From assembly GCA_024698065.1 (NCBI GenBank), contig JAILRR010000092.1, positions 1 through 11,829 on the forward strand: DNA of 11,829 bases. Direction: 5' to 3'. This stretch comes from Bacilli bacterium. GTDB lineage: Bacteria; Bacillota_I; Bacilli_A; RFN20; CAG-826. The notes below the pieces were generated by a model, which did not search any database, was not told the DNA's origin, and saw only the letters and a list, made by a program, of their open reading frames with translations. The position numbers and the translations under genes are program-made. Positions 1 through 6,765 of the stretch are shown one piece after another. The number at the start of each line of letters is the position of its first letter. Within the stretch, counting starts at the first letter, position 1.

Positions 1-1
1 C

Positions 2-139
2 CGTGCTCTTCTCGAAGCTGGCGAGGATCGTAAGACCCTCAAAGTCGCTGGTATGCTTACCCGTGACCCACGTGTCAAAGAGAGAAAGAAATACGGTCTC
101 AAAGGCGCCCGCCGCGCTCCACAGTTCAGCAAACGTTAA
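2..139 (+). CDS. rpsI: 30S ribosomal protein S9, C-terminal part (5' end outside window)
   Basis: This is the last 45 codons of ribosomal protein S9, a small-subunit protein whose C-terminal tail reaches the P-site tRNA. The frame starting at base 2 reads RALLEAGEDRKTLKVAG, continues through the conserved LTRDPRVKERKKYGLKGARR segment, and ends APQFSKR followed by TAA. The basic tail ending in S-K-R is diagnostic for bacterial S9. The start and most of the protein lie outside the window; rplM normally precedes rpsI, but this cannot be seen here. It is the only plus-strand gene, and a rho-independent terminator follows 24 nt after the stop. Identification is from recognised family sequence and is very secure. 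Confidence 0.97.
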   Translation, partial: RALLEAGEDRKTLKVAGMLTRDPRVKERKKYGLKGARRAPQFSKR

Positions 140-162
140 TCCGTTTACTTACTTCGAGATCA

Positions 163-192
163 AGCTCAGCCAATGGCTGGGCTTTTCTTTTT
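163..192 (+). terminator. Intrinsic terminator of rpsI
   Basis: A 9-bp stem (163-171 with 175-183, one G-T wobble) closes a 3-nt AAT loop. It is followed at once by a T-rich run to about 192. It ends the rpsI transcript and converges with the terminator of the minus-strand gene that follows. Confidence 0.9.
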
Positions 193-200
193 GTCTCTTC

Positions 201-230
201 TAATAAAAAAGCGGCCTGTCAAAGGCCGCT
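201..230 (-). terminator. Intrinsic terminator of the protease/lipoprotein operon
   Basis: Read on the minus strand, an 8-bp GC-rich stem (agcggcct/aggccgct, 210-217 with 223-230) with a 5-nt loop is followed by a T-run (plus-strand A-run 205-210). It lies 17 nt after the stop of the lipoprotein gene and is back to back with the rpsI terminator. Confidence 0.9.
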
Positions 231-246
231 CCATATTGCTCAATTG

Positions 247-900
247 TTATTTGAGGATATCTCCGTCGGAGATATAGTACCATTCGTTATAGCCTTCGCC
301 AATCTTCTTCCCGCTTTCGTCACGTAAGGAAAAGCCTTTTGGCATGAATGAAAGGCCTTCACATGCATAGAAATGGTTTGTGGGATCAAAAGCGGCACCC
401 TCATATTCGAAAGTCAATTTGCCTGAACCATTGATAGCGATGTTTTGCATCATGTCCCTTCTTTCTTCCAAAACGCTCTTGGCTTCGCCTTCAAATGTTA
501 TTTTTGAAAGCTTTTCATGAAGACTAAGTTTTGTTTCGACATATGGATAATTGCCGAGCAATCTTCTATATTGCTCTGTCGAATCATTTTCCTCGCATTG
601 CCTTGCAACAGAGAATAGATCATATTCATAAGCGAAAACAAAAGTTTCGCGGAAATCACTAACAAAATCAAAACGGATCGATATCGTTTTGTCGGTTAAA
701 GGTAAGAACTTCATGGTGCCTACCTTGTTGTTTGCATCATCTTTCGTAATGTTAAAAGAAACGTCTCCTGATGAGATGGCAATCGTCATAGGCGAATTTG
801 GACGCGTTGATGCGTCAGTGTTACCGCAAGATACCAAAGTGGTAGACACTAAGGCAAGTAATAACAACTTCCTACCACGTATATTTGATAAATTCTGCAT
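247..900 (-). CDS. Putative secreted lipoprotein, function unknown
   Basis: The product is a 217-residue predicted lipoprotein. The N-terminus has a basic n-region (NIRGRK), a hydrophobic core (LLLLALVSTT) and a lipobox LVSC followed by G-N, so signal peptidase II processing and lipidation at about Cys25 are expected. The rest is hydrophilic, probably beta-rich, and matches no family I recognise. I place the start at ATG 898-900 because GGGAGG lies 8-9 nt upstream. A GTG two codons earlier (904-906) is possible but sits almost on top of that ribosome site. The gene overlaps the end of the upstream protease gene by about 29 nt, so its ribosome site lies inside protease codons and the two are probably translationally coupled. 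Pairing with an exported cysteine protease suggests an inhibitor, anchor or folding partner, but this is inference from context only. Confidence 0.85.
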   Translation of the reverse strand: MQNLSNIRGRKLLLLALVSTTLVSCGNTDASTRPNSPMTIAISSGDVSFNITKDDANNKVGTMKFLPLTDKTISIRFDFVSDFRETFVFAYEYDLFSVARQCEENDSTEQYRRLLGNYPYVETKLSLHEKLSKITFEGEAKSVLEERRDMMQNIAINGSGKLTFEYEGAAFDPTNHFYACEGLSFMPKGFSLRDESGKKIGEGYNEWYYISDGDILK

Positions 901-2125
901 TTCCACAACCCTCCCAATAATATCTAGTTATGTCAAAATATCTGACGGATGTTGACCATCCATCGCCAATTTCAAGAAATGTCGCCCATTCGATTTTATC
1001 CCAAAAAAGGACTTTAACGGTGCGCTTATAGTGTTTGTAGCCAGAAACTGCCATCGCGTGGTTGTCATACGTGCTTCCATGCGAAGCGAAAAAGAGGGGT
1101 TTTCCATCTTTGATGAATTGTTTGAAATCATCGGTTCCTGTATAGGCGTTGTAGTTTGTTTCAACCGACGCATCAAAAGAACTTAGCCCATAACTTGAAG
1201 CGACTTTTTCCATTTGAGTGACACTTTGGTTAGTTGTGAGACCTTTTATAGGTGAACTGGGATCCAAATCTATACCAGCCTTTCTAAGGTCGATGTACAA
1301 ACCGTCAAACTCTTTTGCTGCGAACTCACCATATGGATTGATAAAAACTCTGAAATGATCAAGATTGTCGAAGACCCATTTATAAGCGCTTGGTTCTTGT
1401 TTGTTTGGGTAGTAAATGGTTTTGTTCTCTTCCTTTGGAAAAAGAGAAAAAATGGAGTCCTTATATTGGCTCGTATTAACCAAATAGTGGAAAATCGTGT
1501 ATGAAGCAGAAAGCCAACAGTTGCCTTCGCTAGTATACCCTTTCAATACATTGTCTTCCCTTTTTTCTCTCCAATATACACTTAGATCCATTTGCGATTG
1601 TCTTGTTATTGGAAGAGAGTATTCGTCATCAACCGTGCCTCCAGCGAATTTTTCATCGACATAATCCTGGAGGTTATCTGCCTCGATTTCTCCGCACCCT
1701 TTGTCGTCAATGGTGTTTTGTCGAAGACAACTATTTGGTCCCAATTGTGTTTCGGTTGTTATATTTAACTGTTTATTTCCCGAATAAAATGATCTGTTTA
1801 TTGGGTTGTAGTTAAGGTCGCACTCCTTAGCTTCTTTGTTTAAATCGGCATTTGGTCGGTAATCAAAAATCTTGAAATCATCACCAAGCACCAAATAGCC
1901 TTCATCACCATTAAGGTCATATAAAGAGGCATCTGTGCCGTCTTTTAATGTGACTGGAATTAGATCTTCTATCCCGGTTATTTTTGCTTTCTCATTCAAC
2001 GCTAAAACAACTTGCCTTATTTGAGATAGGCTGTATGAGTCGCTTTTGACAATCGGCCTTTGCGTAAACTGAGTTCCGATTGCCGCGCACACGAATGTGG
2101 CTGTAACTAATGAAATTGTTCCCAT
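872..2125 (-). CDS. Exported papain-like cysteine protease, streptopain (C10)-like
   Basis: The product has 417 residues, close to streptopain precursors of about 400. A hydrophobic N-terminus (residues 4-18) suggests export, although its n-region has no positive charge. Residues about 32-92 resemble the pro-domain of streptopain-type enzymes: an amphipathic helix (SLSQIRQVVLALNEKAK), then YDLNGDEGYLVLGDD, like the 'GFVxxSGDD' pro-domain strand. The catalytic Cys is probably C203 in GNCWLSAS, a good match to papain-type 'xCW' motifs. The catalytic His is probably H356 in DNHAMAVSGY. The third element is less clear: IGDGWS (386-391) occupies the usual Asn-Trp region, with Asp388/Trp390. The start ATG has GAGG 10 nt upstream and an in-frame TGA just before. 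Upstream lie an ECF sigma factor and a membrane protein; a terminator-like hairpin separates them from this gene. The fold call is fairly confident. Assignment to family C10 rather than another clan CA family, and the substrate, are inference. Confidence 0.85.
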   Translation of the reverse strand: MGTISLVTATFVCAAIGTQFTQRPIVKSDSYSLSQIRQVVLALNEKAKITGIEDLIPVTLKDGTDASLYDLNGDEGYLVLGDDFKIFDYRPNADLNKEAKECDLNYNPINRSFYSGNKQLNITTETQLGPNSCLRQNTIDDKGCGEIEADNLQDYVDEKFAGGTVDDEYSLPITRQSQMDLSVYWREKREDNVLKGYTSEGNCWLSASYTIFHYLVNTSQYKDSIFSLFPKEENKTIYYPNKQEPSAYKWVFDNLDHFRVFINPYGEFAAKEFDGLYIDLRKAGIDLDPSSPIKGLTTNQSVTQMEKVASSYGLSSFDASVETNYNAYTGTDDFKQFIKDGKPLFFASHGSTYDNHAMAVSGYKHYKRTVKVLFWDKIEWATFLEIGDGWSTSVRYFDITRYYWEGCGNAEFIKYTW

Positions 2126-2139
2126 TTTTATTGTTCCTC

Positions 2140-2172
2140 AAAAAGCACTTATCGCTTTTATCCAATAAGTGC
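2140..2172 (-). terminator. Terminator/attenuator hairpin between anti-sigma and protease genes
   Basis: On the minus strand a perfect 8-bp stem (2165-2172 with 2145-2152, gcacttat/ataagtgc) with a 12-nt loop is followed directly by TTTTT (2140-2144). The T-run abuts the GAGG ribosome site of the protease gene (2136-2139). It could end the sigma/anti-sigma transcript or attenuate read-through into the protease. No convincing promoter was seen between the hairpin and the protease start. Confidence 0.7.
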
Positions 2173-2200
2173 CTAAAAATGGTTTTTTTGTCAAAAATTT

Positions 2201-2803
2201 TTATTTTTCTGAAAAATGAGCTGAGCAATATATTGAGTGGTCGTTCGAGATTTGCAATCCTAAACGGCTATCATCTTCTGCTTTTATTGTCATATAGAAA
2301 CTACCGTTTTGGTTAACGGCTTTATACATAAAAGCGTTAGGGGAAGTTGCTTTCTCAAAAACAAACGAGGCATCCGCTAACAAACAAGGAGAAAAAACAC
2401 CTAACATCCTGCTGTTGAGGTCTGTTTTCGGTATAACAAACTCGCCTACGGTCGGCTCTTTCTCCGAGAGTTCAATGGTGATTGAAACGCCTTCGAGAGA
2501 ATAACCCTCGACATACACCGATTCGCTTTCGAAGTGATAATCGCCTTCATTTATGGTTGAAAAGAAAACGGCGCCCTCAACGGGTTCTTTGGTGTTCGTG
2601 TGAACGGTGGTCGAAATTATTACAGATGCGGCGATAGCAAGGCAGGAGGCTGCACCAATAGCAACCCATCTTAAACGGATGCGCTTAGCTGTATTGTTTT
2701 TGCTCGGGACGCCACTCTTTAAAGCGATTTTTTCGAAATCTATATGTGGAGTAGGGATAGACGATTCGTATTCCCGCACAACCCTTTTTTCTATCTTATT
2801 CAC
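2201..2803 (-). CDS. Single-pass membrane protein in anti-sigma position
   Basis: The product has 200 residues. A charged cytoplasmic N-terminus (1-45) is followed by one transmembrane helix (about 46-67, WVAIGAASCLAIAASVII) preceded by the basic cluster KRIRLR, and an outer domain of about 130 residues. This positive-inside topology, and the position 2 nt after an ECF sigma gene, are typical of membrane anti-sigma factors. No HxxxCxxC zinc anti-sigma motif is visible in the short cytoplasmic part, so the class cannot be named. The start is GTG (2801-2803) with GGAG 8 nt upstream, inside the last codons of the sigma gene, implying translational coupling. The outer domain has only two cysteines (C140, C193) and no motif I recognise. 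Its role as sigma regulator is inferred from topology and context. Confidence 0.8.
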   Translation of the reverse strand: MNKIEKRVVREYESSIPTPHIDFEKIALKSGVPSKNNTAKRIRLRWVAIGAASCLAIAASVIISTTVHTNTKEPVEGAVFFSTINEGDYHFESESVYVEGYSLEGVSITIELSEKEPTVGEFVIPKTDLNSRMLGVFSPCLLADASFVFEKATSPNAFMYKAVNQNGSFYMTIKAEDDSRLGLQISNDHSIYCSAHFSEK

Positions 2804-2805
2804 GT

Positions 2806-3363
2806 TTACTTCTCCTGGTAAATCTTCTTCAATTTGCCGATGGCGCTTCTATAAATACTTGAAATCGAGTTGACTGTTTTGTTCATCGATTCTCCGATTT
2901 CCCGGAACGAAAAACCATATTCAAGGTGTTGAATGAGAACCGTCGCTTCGAGTTCGCATAACAACCCTTTTGTATTTTTTATTGTCGGCGAGATGAGTAA
3001 TAATTCAACAGGCATTTCAAAAAGGGCGTCCGCTTTTTCCTCATCGAACTCTACAAAGGTTTCTTCGTGACTCTTGTGCCTATATGAAAGGTATTTTGCT
3101 GTATTTAGCAGATAGTATTTGATGTTTGAGACATCGTTTGTCTCGTCCATTCTCGAAAAGAAAGAAACGAACGATTCCTCTGTTATATCTTCGGCGTCTT
3201 GTTGATTTAGCAAGATAGCGTATGAAACCTTAAATAGTAAGCGATAGTAGGCGTTGTAAATTGCTTCTGCAACAGCGCGGATTTTGGCGCCGTCCCGCTT
3301 GGTCACCGCCTTTTTCCATTCTTTCTCAAAACGTCTATCTTCCATTCCGAATGATTTTGTCAT
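2806..3363 (-). CDS. ECF-type RNA polymerase sigma factor
   Basis: This 185-residue sigma-70 family protein has only regions 2 and 4. Region 2 spans about residues 36-100 (YYRLLFKVSYAILLNQQDAEDITEESF, where 'DAEDITEESF' is the hallmark, then IKYYLLNTAKYLSYRHK). Region 4 spans about 128-182, with a helix-turn-helix read as FSFREIGESMNKTVNSISSIYRSAIGKL. I take ATG 3361-3363 as start. A TTG three codons upstream (3370-3372) and an ATG six codons downstream are alternatives, and none has a clear Shine-Dalgarno. The gene begins about 40 nt after the tRNA-Thr terminator and is followed 2 nt later by the membrane protein. It is expected to direct RNA polymerase to a small regulon, perhaps including this cassette, but I could not define its promoter motif. 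Confidence 0.9.
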   Translation of the reverse strand: MTKSFGMEDRRFEKEWKKAVTKRDGAKIRAVAEAIYNAYYRLLFKVSYAILLNQQDAEDITEESFVSFFSRMDETNDVSNIKYYLLNTAKYLSYRHKSHEETFVEFDEEKADALFEMPVELLLISPTIKNTKGLLCELEATVLIQHLEYGFSFREIGESMNKTVNSISSIYRSAIGKLKKIYQEK

Positions 3364-3403
3364 TTTTGACAAAAAAAGCCAATAGGAGAAGAGACAGTGG
3401 GCA

Positions 3404-3430
3404 AGAAAAAAGATCCTCGCTTGAGGATCT
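3404..3430 (-). terminator. Intrinsic terminator of tRNA-Thr
   Basis: On the minus strand a perfect 8-bp stem (agatcctc/gaggatct, 3423-3430 with 3411-3418) with a 4-nt loop is followed by a T-run (plus-strand A-run 3405-3411). It lies 13 nt after the tRNA CCA end and separates the tRNA from the sigma factor gene. Confidence 0.9.
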
Positions 3431-3443
3431 CATTCTCGAACGT

Positions 3444-3519
3444 TGGTGCCGGCTTCCGGATTCGGACCGAAGACCTACGCATTACAAGTGCGTTGCTCTA
3501 CCAGCTGAGCTAAGCCGGC
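3444..3519 (-). tRNA. tRNA-Thr (anticodon TGT)
   Basis: A 76-nt cloverleaf reads on the minus strand from 3519. It has a 7-bp acceptor stem GCCGGCT/AGCCGGC, D-arm with AGCTGGTAGA, anticodon stem ACGCA/TGCGT around loop CTTGTAA (anticodon TGT, Thr codon ACA and relatives), and a T-arm around GGTCCGAATCC. The discriminator is A and CCA is genome-encoded (3444-3446). It is transcribed alone from its own promoter and terminator. Confidence 0.97.
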
Positions 3520-3549
3520 GTTCTTAGACGCTTTTTCTAGCGCCTAAAT

Positions 3550-3578
3550 AACATAGCAAAATGTACTTATTTCTTCAA
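3550..3578 (-). promoter_or_regulatory. Promoter of tRNA-Thr
   Basis: On the minus strand -35 TTGAAG (3573-3578), a 17-nt spacer and -10 TATGTT (3550-3555) are preceded by TGC, giving an extended -10. The start would fall near 3543, about 24 nt before the tRNA. It lies just after the glmS stop. Confidence 0.7.
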
Positions 3579-3588
3579 TAAGAAGTGC

Positions 3589-5427
3589 TTATTCGACCGT
3601 AACAGATTTAGCAAGGTTACGTGGTTTGTCAACATTGAGTCCTAACTGGACTGACACGTAATAGGACAAAAGCTGAAGAGGGATGATGGATAGGCTTGTC
3701 ATGAAATATTCAGCAGTGGCAGGAATGCTGATGAGGTCATCGGCGATCGCACTTGCTTTCGTTTTGTCTTCACTCACGACGGCTATGATATGAGAGCCTC
3801 TCGTCTTTGTCTCAATGAGGTTTGAGATGGTTTTCTCATAGACGTTAGACTGCGTGAGAATACCAATGACAGGGGTGCCTTTCTCGATAAGAGAAATCGT
3901 GCCGTGCTTAAGTTCTCCAGCCGCATAGGCTTCTGAATGGATATAGGAGATTTCCTTCATCTTCAAAGAGCCTTCTAGTGATGTTGCGTAGTCAATCTCT
4001 CTTCCGATGAAGAAGATGTCTTTGGCGTTTCTGATCTCGCTGGCGAGCTTCTTGATATCCTCTTCTTCAGAGAGAATCTTCTCGATCTTGCTTGGGAGGT
4101 CTTTTAGTTCCGCGATGAGAGAAGAGTATTTTTCTTCATCGATTGAATTACGGAGTTTAGCAAGCTTAAGGGCTAAGGCATAGCAGCAAATAAGCTGAGC
4201 GCTATAGGCTTTGGTGGTGGCGACGGCAATCTCAGGGCCTGCGATGGTCTGTATGACGTAATCGGCTTCTCTAGCGATGGTGGAGCCAACGACATTGACG
4301 ATACCTAGTGTCTTAATGCCTTCGGTTTTGGCTTTTCTTAGAGCCGCTAAAGAATCAGCAGTCTCACCAGACTGGCTGATGACGACAACAAGTCCATTCT
4401 TATCTAGTGGGGCGTTACGGTAACGGTATTCACTAGCGAGCTCAACCCTAGTTGGGATTCTCGCCATATCTTCGAAAACGTATTGGGCGGACACGCCAAC
4501 ATGATAAGCAGAGCCGCATCCGATAACGGTGATGGAACTGATGCCTTTAAGAGTCTCATCAGAGATACCAAGCCTCTCTAAAGAGACATTATCATCTTTG
4601 AGCAAAGAGGAAATGGTGTCTTTAACGGCTCTTGGCTCTTCATGGATCTCCTTAAGCATGAAGTGGGGGTATCCGCCTTTTTCGGCAGCCTCAGCTTCCC
4701 AGGCGATTGTCTGTTTCTCTTTGTGGATTTCGTCGCCATCGATATTAAAGAAAGCAATGCTTCCTCTTTTCATCCTGGCGAGTTCCATGTTGTCGAGATA
4801 ATAGACTTCTTTGGTGTGGCTAAGTATGGCAGTGACATCACTAGCCATATAGACTTCGCCATTCTTTTCACCAAGGACGATTGGGCTATCTTTCCTAGCA
4901 ACCCAAATCTCATCTGGGTAGTCTTTGAACATGACCGCTAAAGCGTATGATCCTCTGATACGGACCATGGCTTTTGAAATCGCGTCACATGGGGTTTGGA
5001 TGTATTTCTTGTAGTAGTAGTCGATGAGTTTAACGGCAATCTCCGTGTCGGTATCCGAATAGAAGGTGTAGCCCTTTCTGATTAGCTTGGCTTTTAGCTC
5101 ATCGTAGTTCTCGATGATGCCGTTATGGACTGCGACGACATTGAAGTCGTTCGAGGCGTGTGGGTGAGCGTTGTCTTCTGATGGCTCGCCGTGCGTAGCC
5201 CAACGGGTATGGCCGATTCCAGAGGTGCCGAAAAGACCATGAAGGTTCTCGATCTTGGCCTTAAGGTATTTGATTCTCCCTTTCGTTTTCACGACGGAGA
5301 TGACGTTGTCGTCATTTCTCACTGCGACACCGGCAGAGTCATATCCGCGGTATTCGAGTTTGGTAAGCCCATCGAGCAAGATATCACTTGCCTGATGCTC
5401 GCCAATATAGCCAACAATTCCACACAT
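3589..5427 (-). CDS. glmS: Glutamine--fructose-6-phosphate aminotransferase (isomerizing)
   Basis: GlmS makes glucosamine-6-phosphate from fructose-6-phosphate and glutamine, the first step to UDP-GlcNAc for peptidoglycan. The 612-residue length is typical. After Met removal Cys2 (MCGIVGYIG) is the N-terminal nucleophile of the glutaminase domain, which also shows R75-W76-A-T-H79-G, HNGIIEN (101-107) and SDTDTE (124-129). Two SIS isomerase domains follow: GCGS (303-306), SQSGET (351-356), TTKAYSAQ (404-411), and the EGSLKMKEISYIHSEAY-A-AGE-LKHGT region near 485-510. The C-terminal tail is DKPRNLAKSVTVE. It is the last gene of the pyrG-glnA-purA-glmS run, 63 nt after purA. No clear Shine-Dalgarno precedes its ATG. 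The short gap has no room for a glmS ribozyme; a small hairpin with U-tract is there instead. Confidence 0.98.
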   Translation of the reverse strand: MCGIVGYIGEHQASDILLDGLTKLEYRGYDSAGVAVRNDDNVISVVKTKGRIKYLKAKIENLHGLFGTSGIGHTRWATHGEPSEDNAHPHASNDFNVVAVHNGIIENYDELKAKLIRKGYTFYSDTDTEIAVKLIDYYYKKYIQTPCDAISKAMVRIRGSYALAVMFKDYPDEIWVARKDSPIVLGEKNGEVYMASDVTAILSHTKEVYYLDNMELARMKRGSIAFFNIDGDEIHKEKQTIAWEAEAAEKGGYPHFMLKEIHEEPRAVKDTISSLLKDDNVSLERLGISDETLKGISSITVIGCGSAYHVGVSAQYVFEDMARIPTRVELASEYRYRNAPLDKNGLVVVISQSGETADSLAALRKAKTEGIKTLGIVNVVGSTIAREADYVIQTIAGPEIAVATTKAYSAQLICCYALALKLAKLRNSIDEEKYSSLIAELKDLPSKIEKILSEEEDIKKLASEIRNAKDIFFIGREIDYATSLEGSLKMKEISYIHSEAYAAGELKHGTISLIEKGTPVIGILTQSNVYEKTISNLIETKTRGSHIIAVVSEDKTKASAIADDLISIPATAEYFMTSLSIIPLQLLSYYVSVQLGLNVDKPRNLAKSVTVE

Positions 5428-5450
5428 AAAAGTATTTAAAATTCGTTAAA

Positions 5451-5482
5451 TCGCCTGCAAAACAAACCTATTTCATAGGCGA
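5451..5482 (-). promoter_or_regulatory. Candidate attenuator hairpins between purA and glmS
   Basis: In the 63-nt purA-glmS gap the transcript can form a 5-bp stem (CCTAT/ATAGG, 5475-5479 with 5467-5471, 3-nt loop) followed by TTTGTTTT, a weak terminator. It can instead form a perfect 6-bp stem TCGCCT/AGGCGA (5477-5482 with 5451-5456) that uses part of the same left arm. The two cannot coexist. The stems are short, so a regulatory role is only a possibility. Confidence 0.4.
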
Positions 5483-5490
5483 AAGGCTTA

Positions 5491-6759
5491 TTACCTAACT
5501 ATGATTTCTTCTCTTGAAGCGCCGACGCCAATGAACTTGACTTTGACGCCAGTGAATTTCTCTATCTCTTCGACGTATTCTCTGGCCGCTTGAGGGAGCT
5601 CTTCGAACTTCCTGCAATGAGAAAGGTCTCCGAAGTTGCCTTTGAAGGTCTTGTAGACAGGCTTGGCCTCATTGAGGTATTCCATATCGGTATGGAAGTC
5701 AGTGGAGATTTCGCCTTTGTATTCATAGCCCACGCAGACTTTGATCTCGTCAAGCTTACCTAAGGTATCAAGGTGGTTGAGGGCGAATCCAGTGTAGCCG
5801 TTGATCATGGCTGAGTAATTGATAGCGACAAGATCAAGCCAACCGGTTCTTCTAGGTCTCTTGGTGGTGACACCGTATTCGTGGCCAAGTTCCCTGATCT
5901 TGTCACCGATCTCATTGTTGAGCTCAGTTGGGAATGGGCCTTCTCCGACTTTGGAGGAATAGGCTTTGAGGACACCGATGACCTCATTTAGGTACTTTGG
6001 CGACATGCCAGTGCCGGTGAAGACACCGCCGATTGTGGTGGTGCTGCTTGTGACATATGGGTATGAGCCGAAGTCGATATCAAGGAGAGCAGCTTGCGCG
6101 CCTTCGCAGAGGATCTTCTTGTTCTCTTTGAGGGCGTTATGGAGAAGGGTGGTGGTATCGCAGACGTATGGTTTGATACGTTTTGCGTACTCGCTATATT
6201 CTTTGGCGATCTCTTCATAATCGAGAGGCTCAAAGCCTTTGCTCTTCAAAGAGACATTGCTCTTTTCGACGTTTTCCTTAAGTCTTTCGAGGAAGGAGTC
6301 GCTGATGAATTCGCCAACACGAATGCCAGATCTTTCGAACTTGTCGCAATAGGCAGGTCCGATACCACGTTTGGTGGTGCCGATCTTATGGCCGCCTCTT
6401 TGGCTTTCAAGAGCAGCGTCCATCTCGATGTGGTAAGGGAAAAGGACGTGGGCTTTGTCAGAGATATAGAGGTTGTCCACTTTGTGGCCATGCTCAAGAA
6501 CGGTGGCAATTTCTTGGAAAAGGACTCTTGGGTTGATGACGACGCCATTACCGATGACGGCTTTGCAGCCTTCATTGAGGATGCCGCTTGGAAGAAGGTG
6601 GAAGGCATACTTCACACCGTTGACTTCGATTGAGTGGCCGGCATTGTCTCCGCCCGCGAAACGGACGGCATAATCAGCCTCGGTTGAAAGATAATCGATG
6701 ATCTTTCCTTTGCCTTCATCACCATAGAAGGCACCTAATACGACATTGATGTTATTCAT
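5491..6759 (-). CDS. purA: Adenylosuccinate synthetase
   Basis: PurA joins IMP and aspartate using GTP to give adenylosuccinate, the committed step to AMP. At 422 residues it is close to the usual length of about 425-430. The N-terminal loop is GDEGKGK (13-19) with the catalytic Asp14 retained; His42 lies in NAGH (39-42). IGTTKRGIGPAYCDK (126-140), a CEGAQ motif (218-222) followed by LLDIDFGSYPYVTSS, and KRPRRTGWLD (300-309) match the family. Compared with well-known PurA proteins it has unusual residues: GAFYGDEGKGK instead of GTQWGDEGKGK, AGGD before NAGH where Q-GG-N/H is common, and EGAQAALLD instead of EGAQGTLLD. It starts 6 nt after the glnA stop with no evident ribosome site, suggesting translational coupling or reinitiation. 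Identification is firm; whether kinetics differ is unknown. Confidence 0.96.
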   Translation of the reverse strand: MNNINVVLGAFYGDEGKGKIIDYLSTEADYAVRFAGGDNAGHSIEVNGVKYAFHLLPSGILNEGCKAVIGNGVVINPRVLFQEIATVLEHGHKVDNLYISDKAHVLFPYHIEMDAALESQRGGHKIGTTKRGIGPAYCDKFERSGIRVGEFISDSFLERLKENVEKSNVSLKSKGFEPLDYEEIAKEYSEYAKRIKPYVCDTTTLLHNALKENKKILCEGAQAALLDIDFGSYPYVTSSTTTIGGVFTGTGMSPKYLNEVIGVLKAYSSKVGEGPFPTELNNEIGDKIRELGHEYGVTTKRPRRTGWLDLVAINYSAMINGYTGFALNHLDTLGKLDEIKVCVGYEYKGEISTDFHTDMEYLNEAKPVYKTFKGNFGDLSHCRKFEELPQAAREYVEEIEKFTGVKVKFIGVGASREEIIVR

Positions 6760-6765
6760 AATTGA

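Noticed and set aside
2189..2194. Perfect -35 TTGACA on the minus strand before the protease gene
   Set aside because: No acceptable -10 lies 15-19 nt downstream, and the sequence is part of a poly-A/T stretch.
3444..3519. Attachment-site duplication of the tRNA-Thr or tRNA-Val 3' end
   Set aside because: No second copy of either tRNA 3' segment and no integrase gene were found in the window.
5428..5490. glmS ribozyme
   Set aside because: The gap is only 63 nt, shorter than the ribozyme core, and no matching core sequence is visible.
6094..6633. Plus-strand open frame of 179 codons opposite purA
   Set aside because: It is a codon-bias shadow of a firmly identified gene, with no ribosome site or recognisable protein. 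The same holds for plus-strand frames at 7334-7777, 7897-8358 and 9426-9788.
5491..6759. PurZ-like (diaminopurine) enzyme instead of PurA
   Set aside because: The catalytic Asp in GDEGKGK is present, whereas PurZ-type enzymes lack it; the gene sits in a housekeeping operon.
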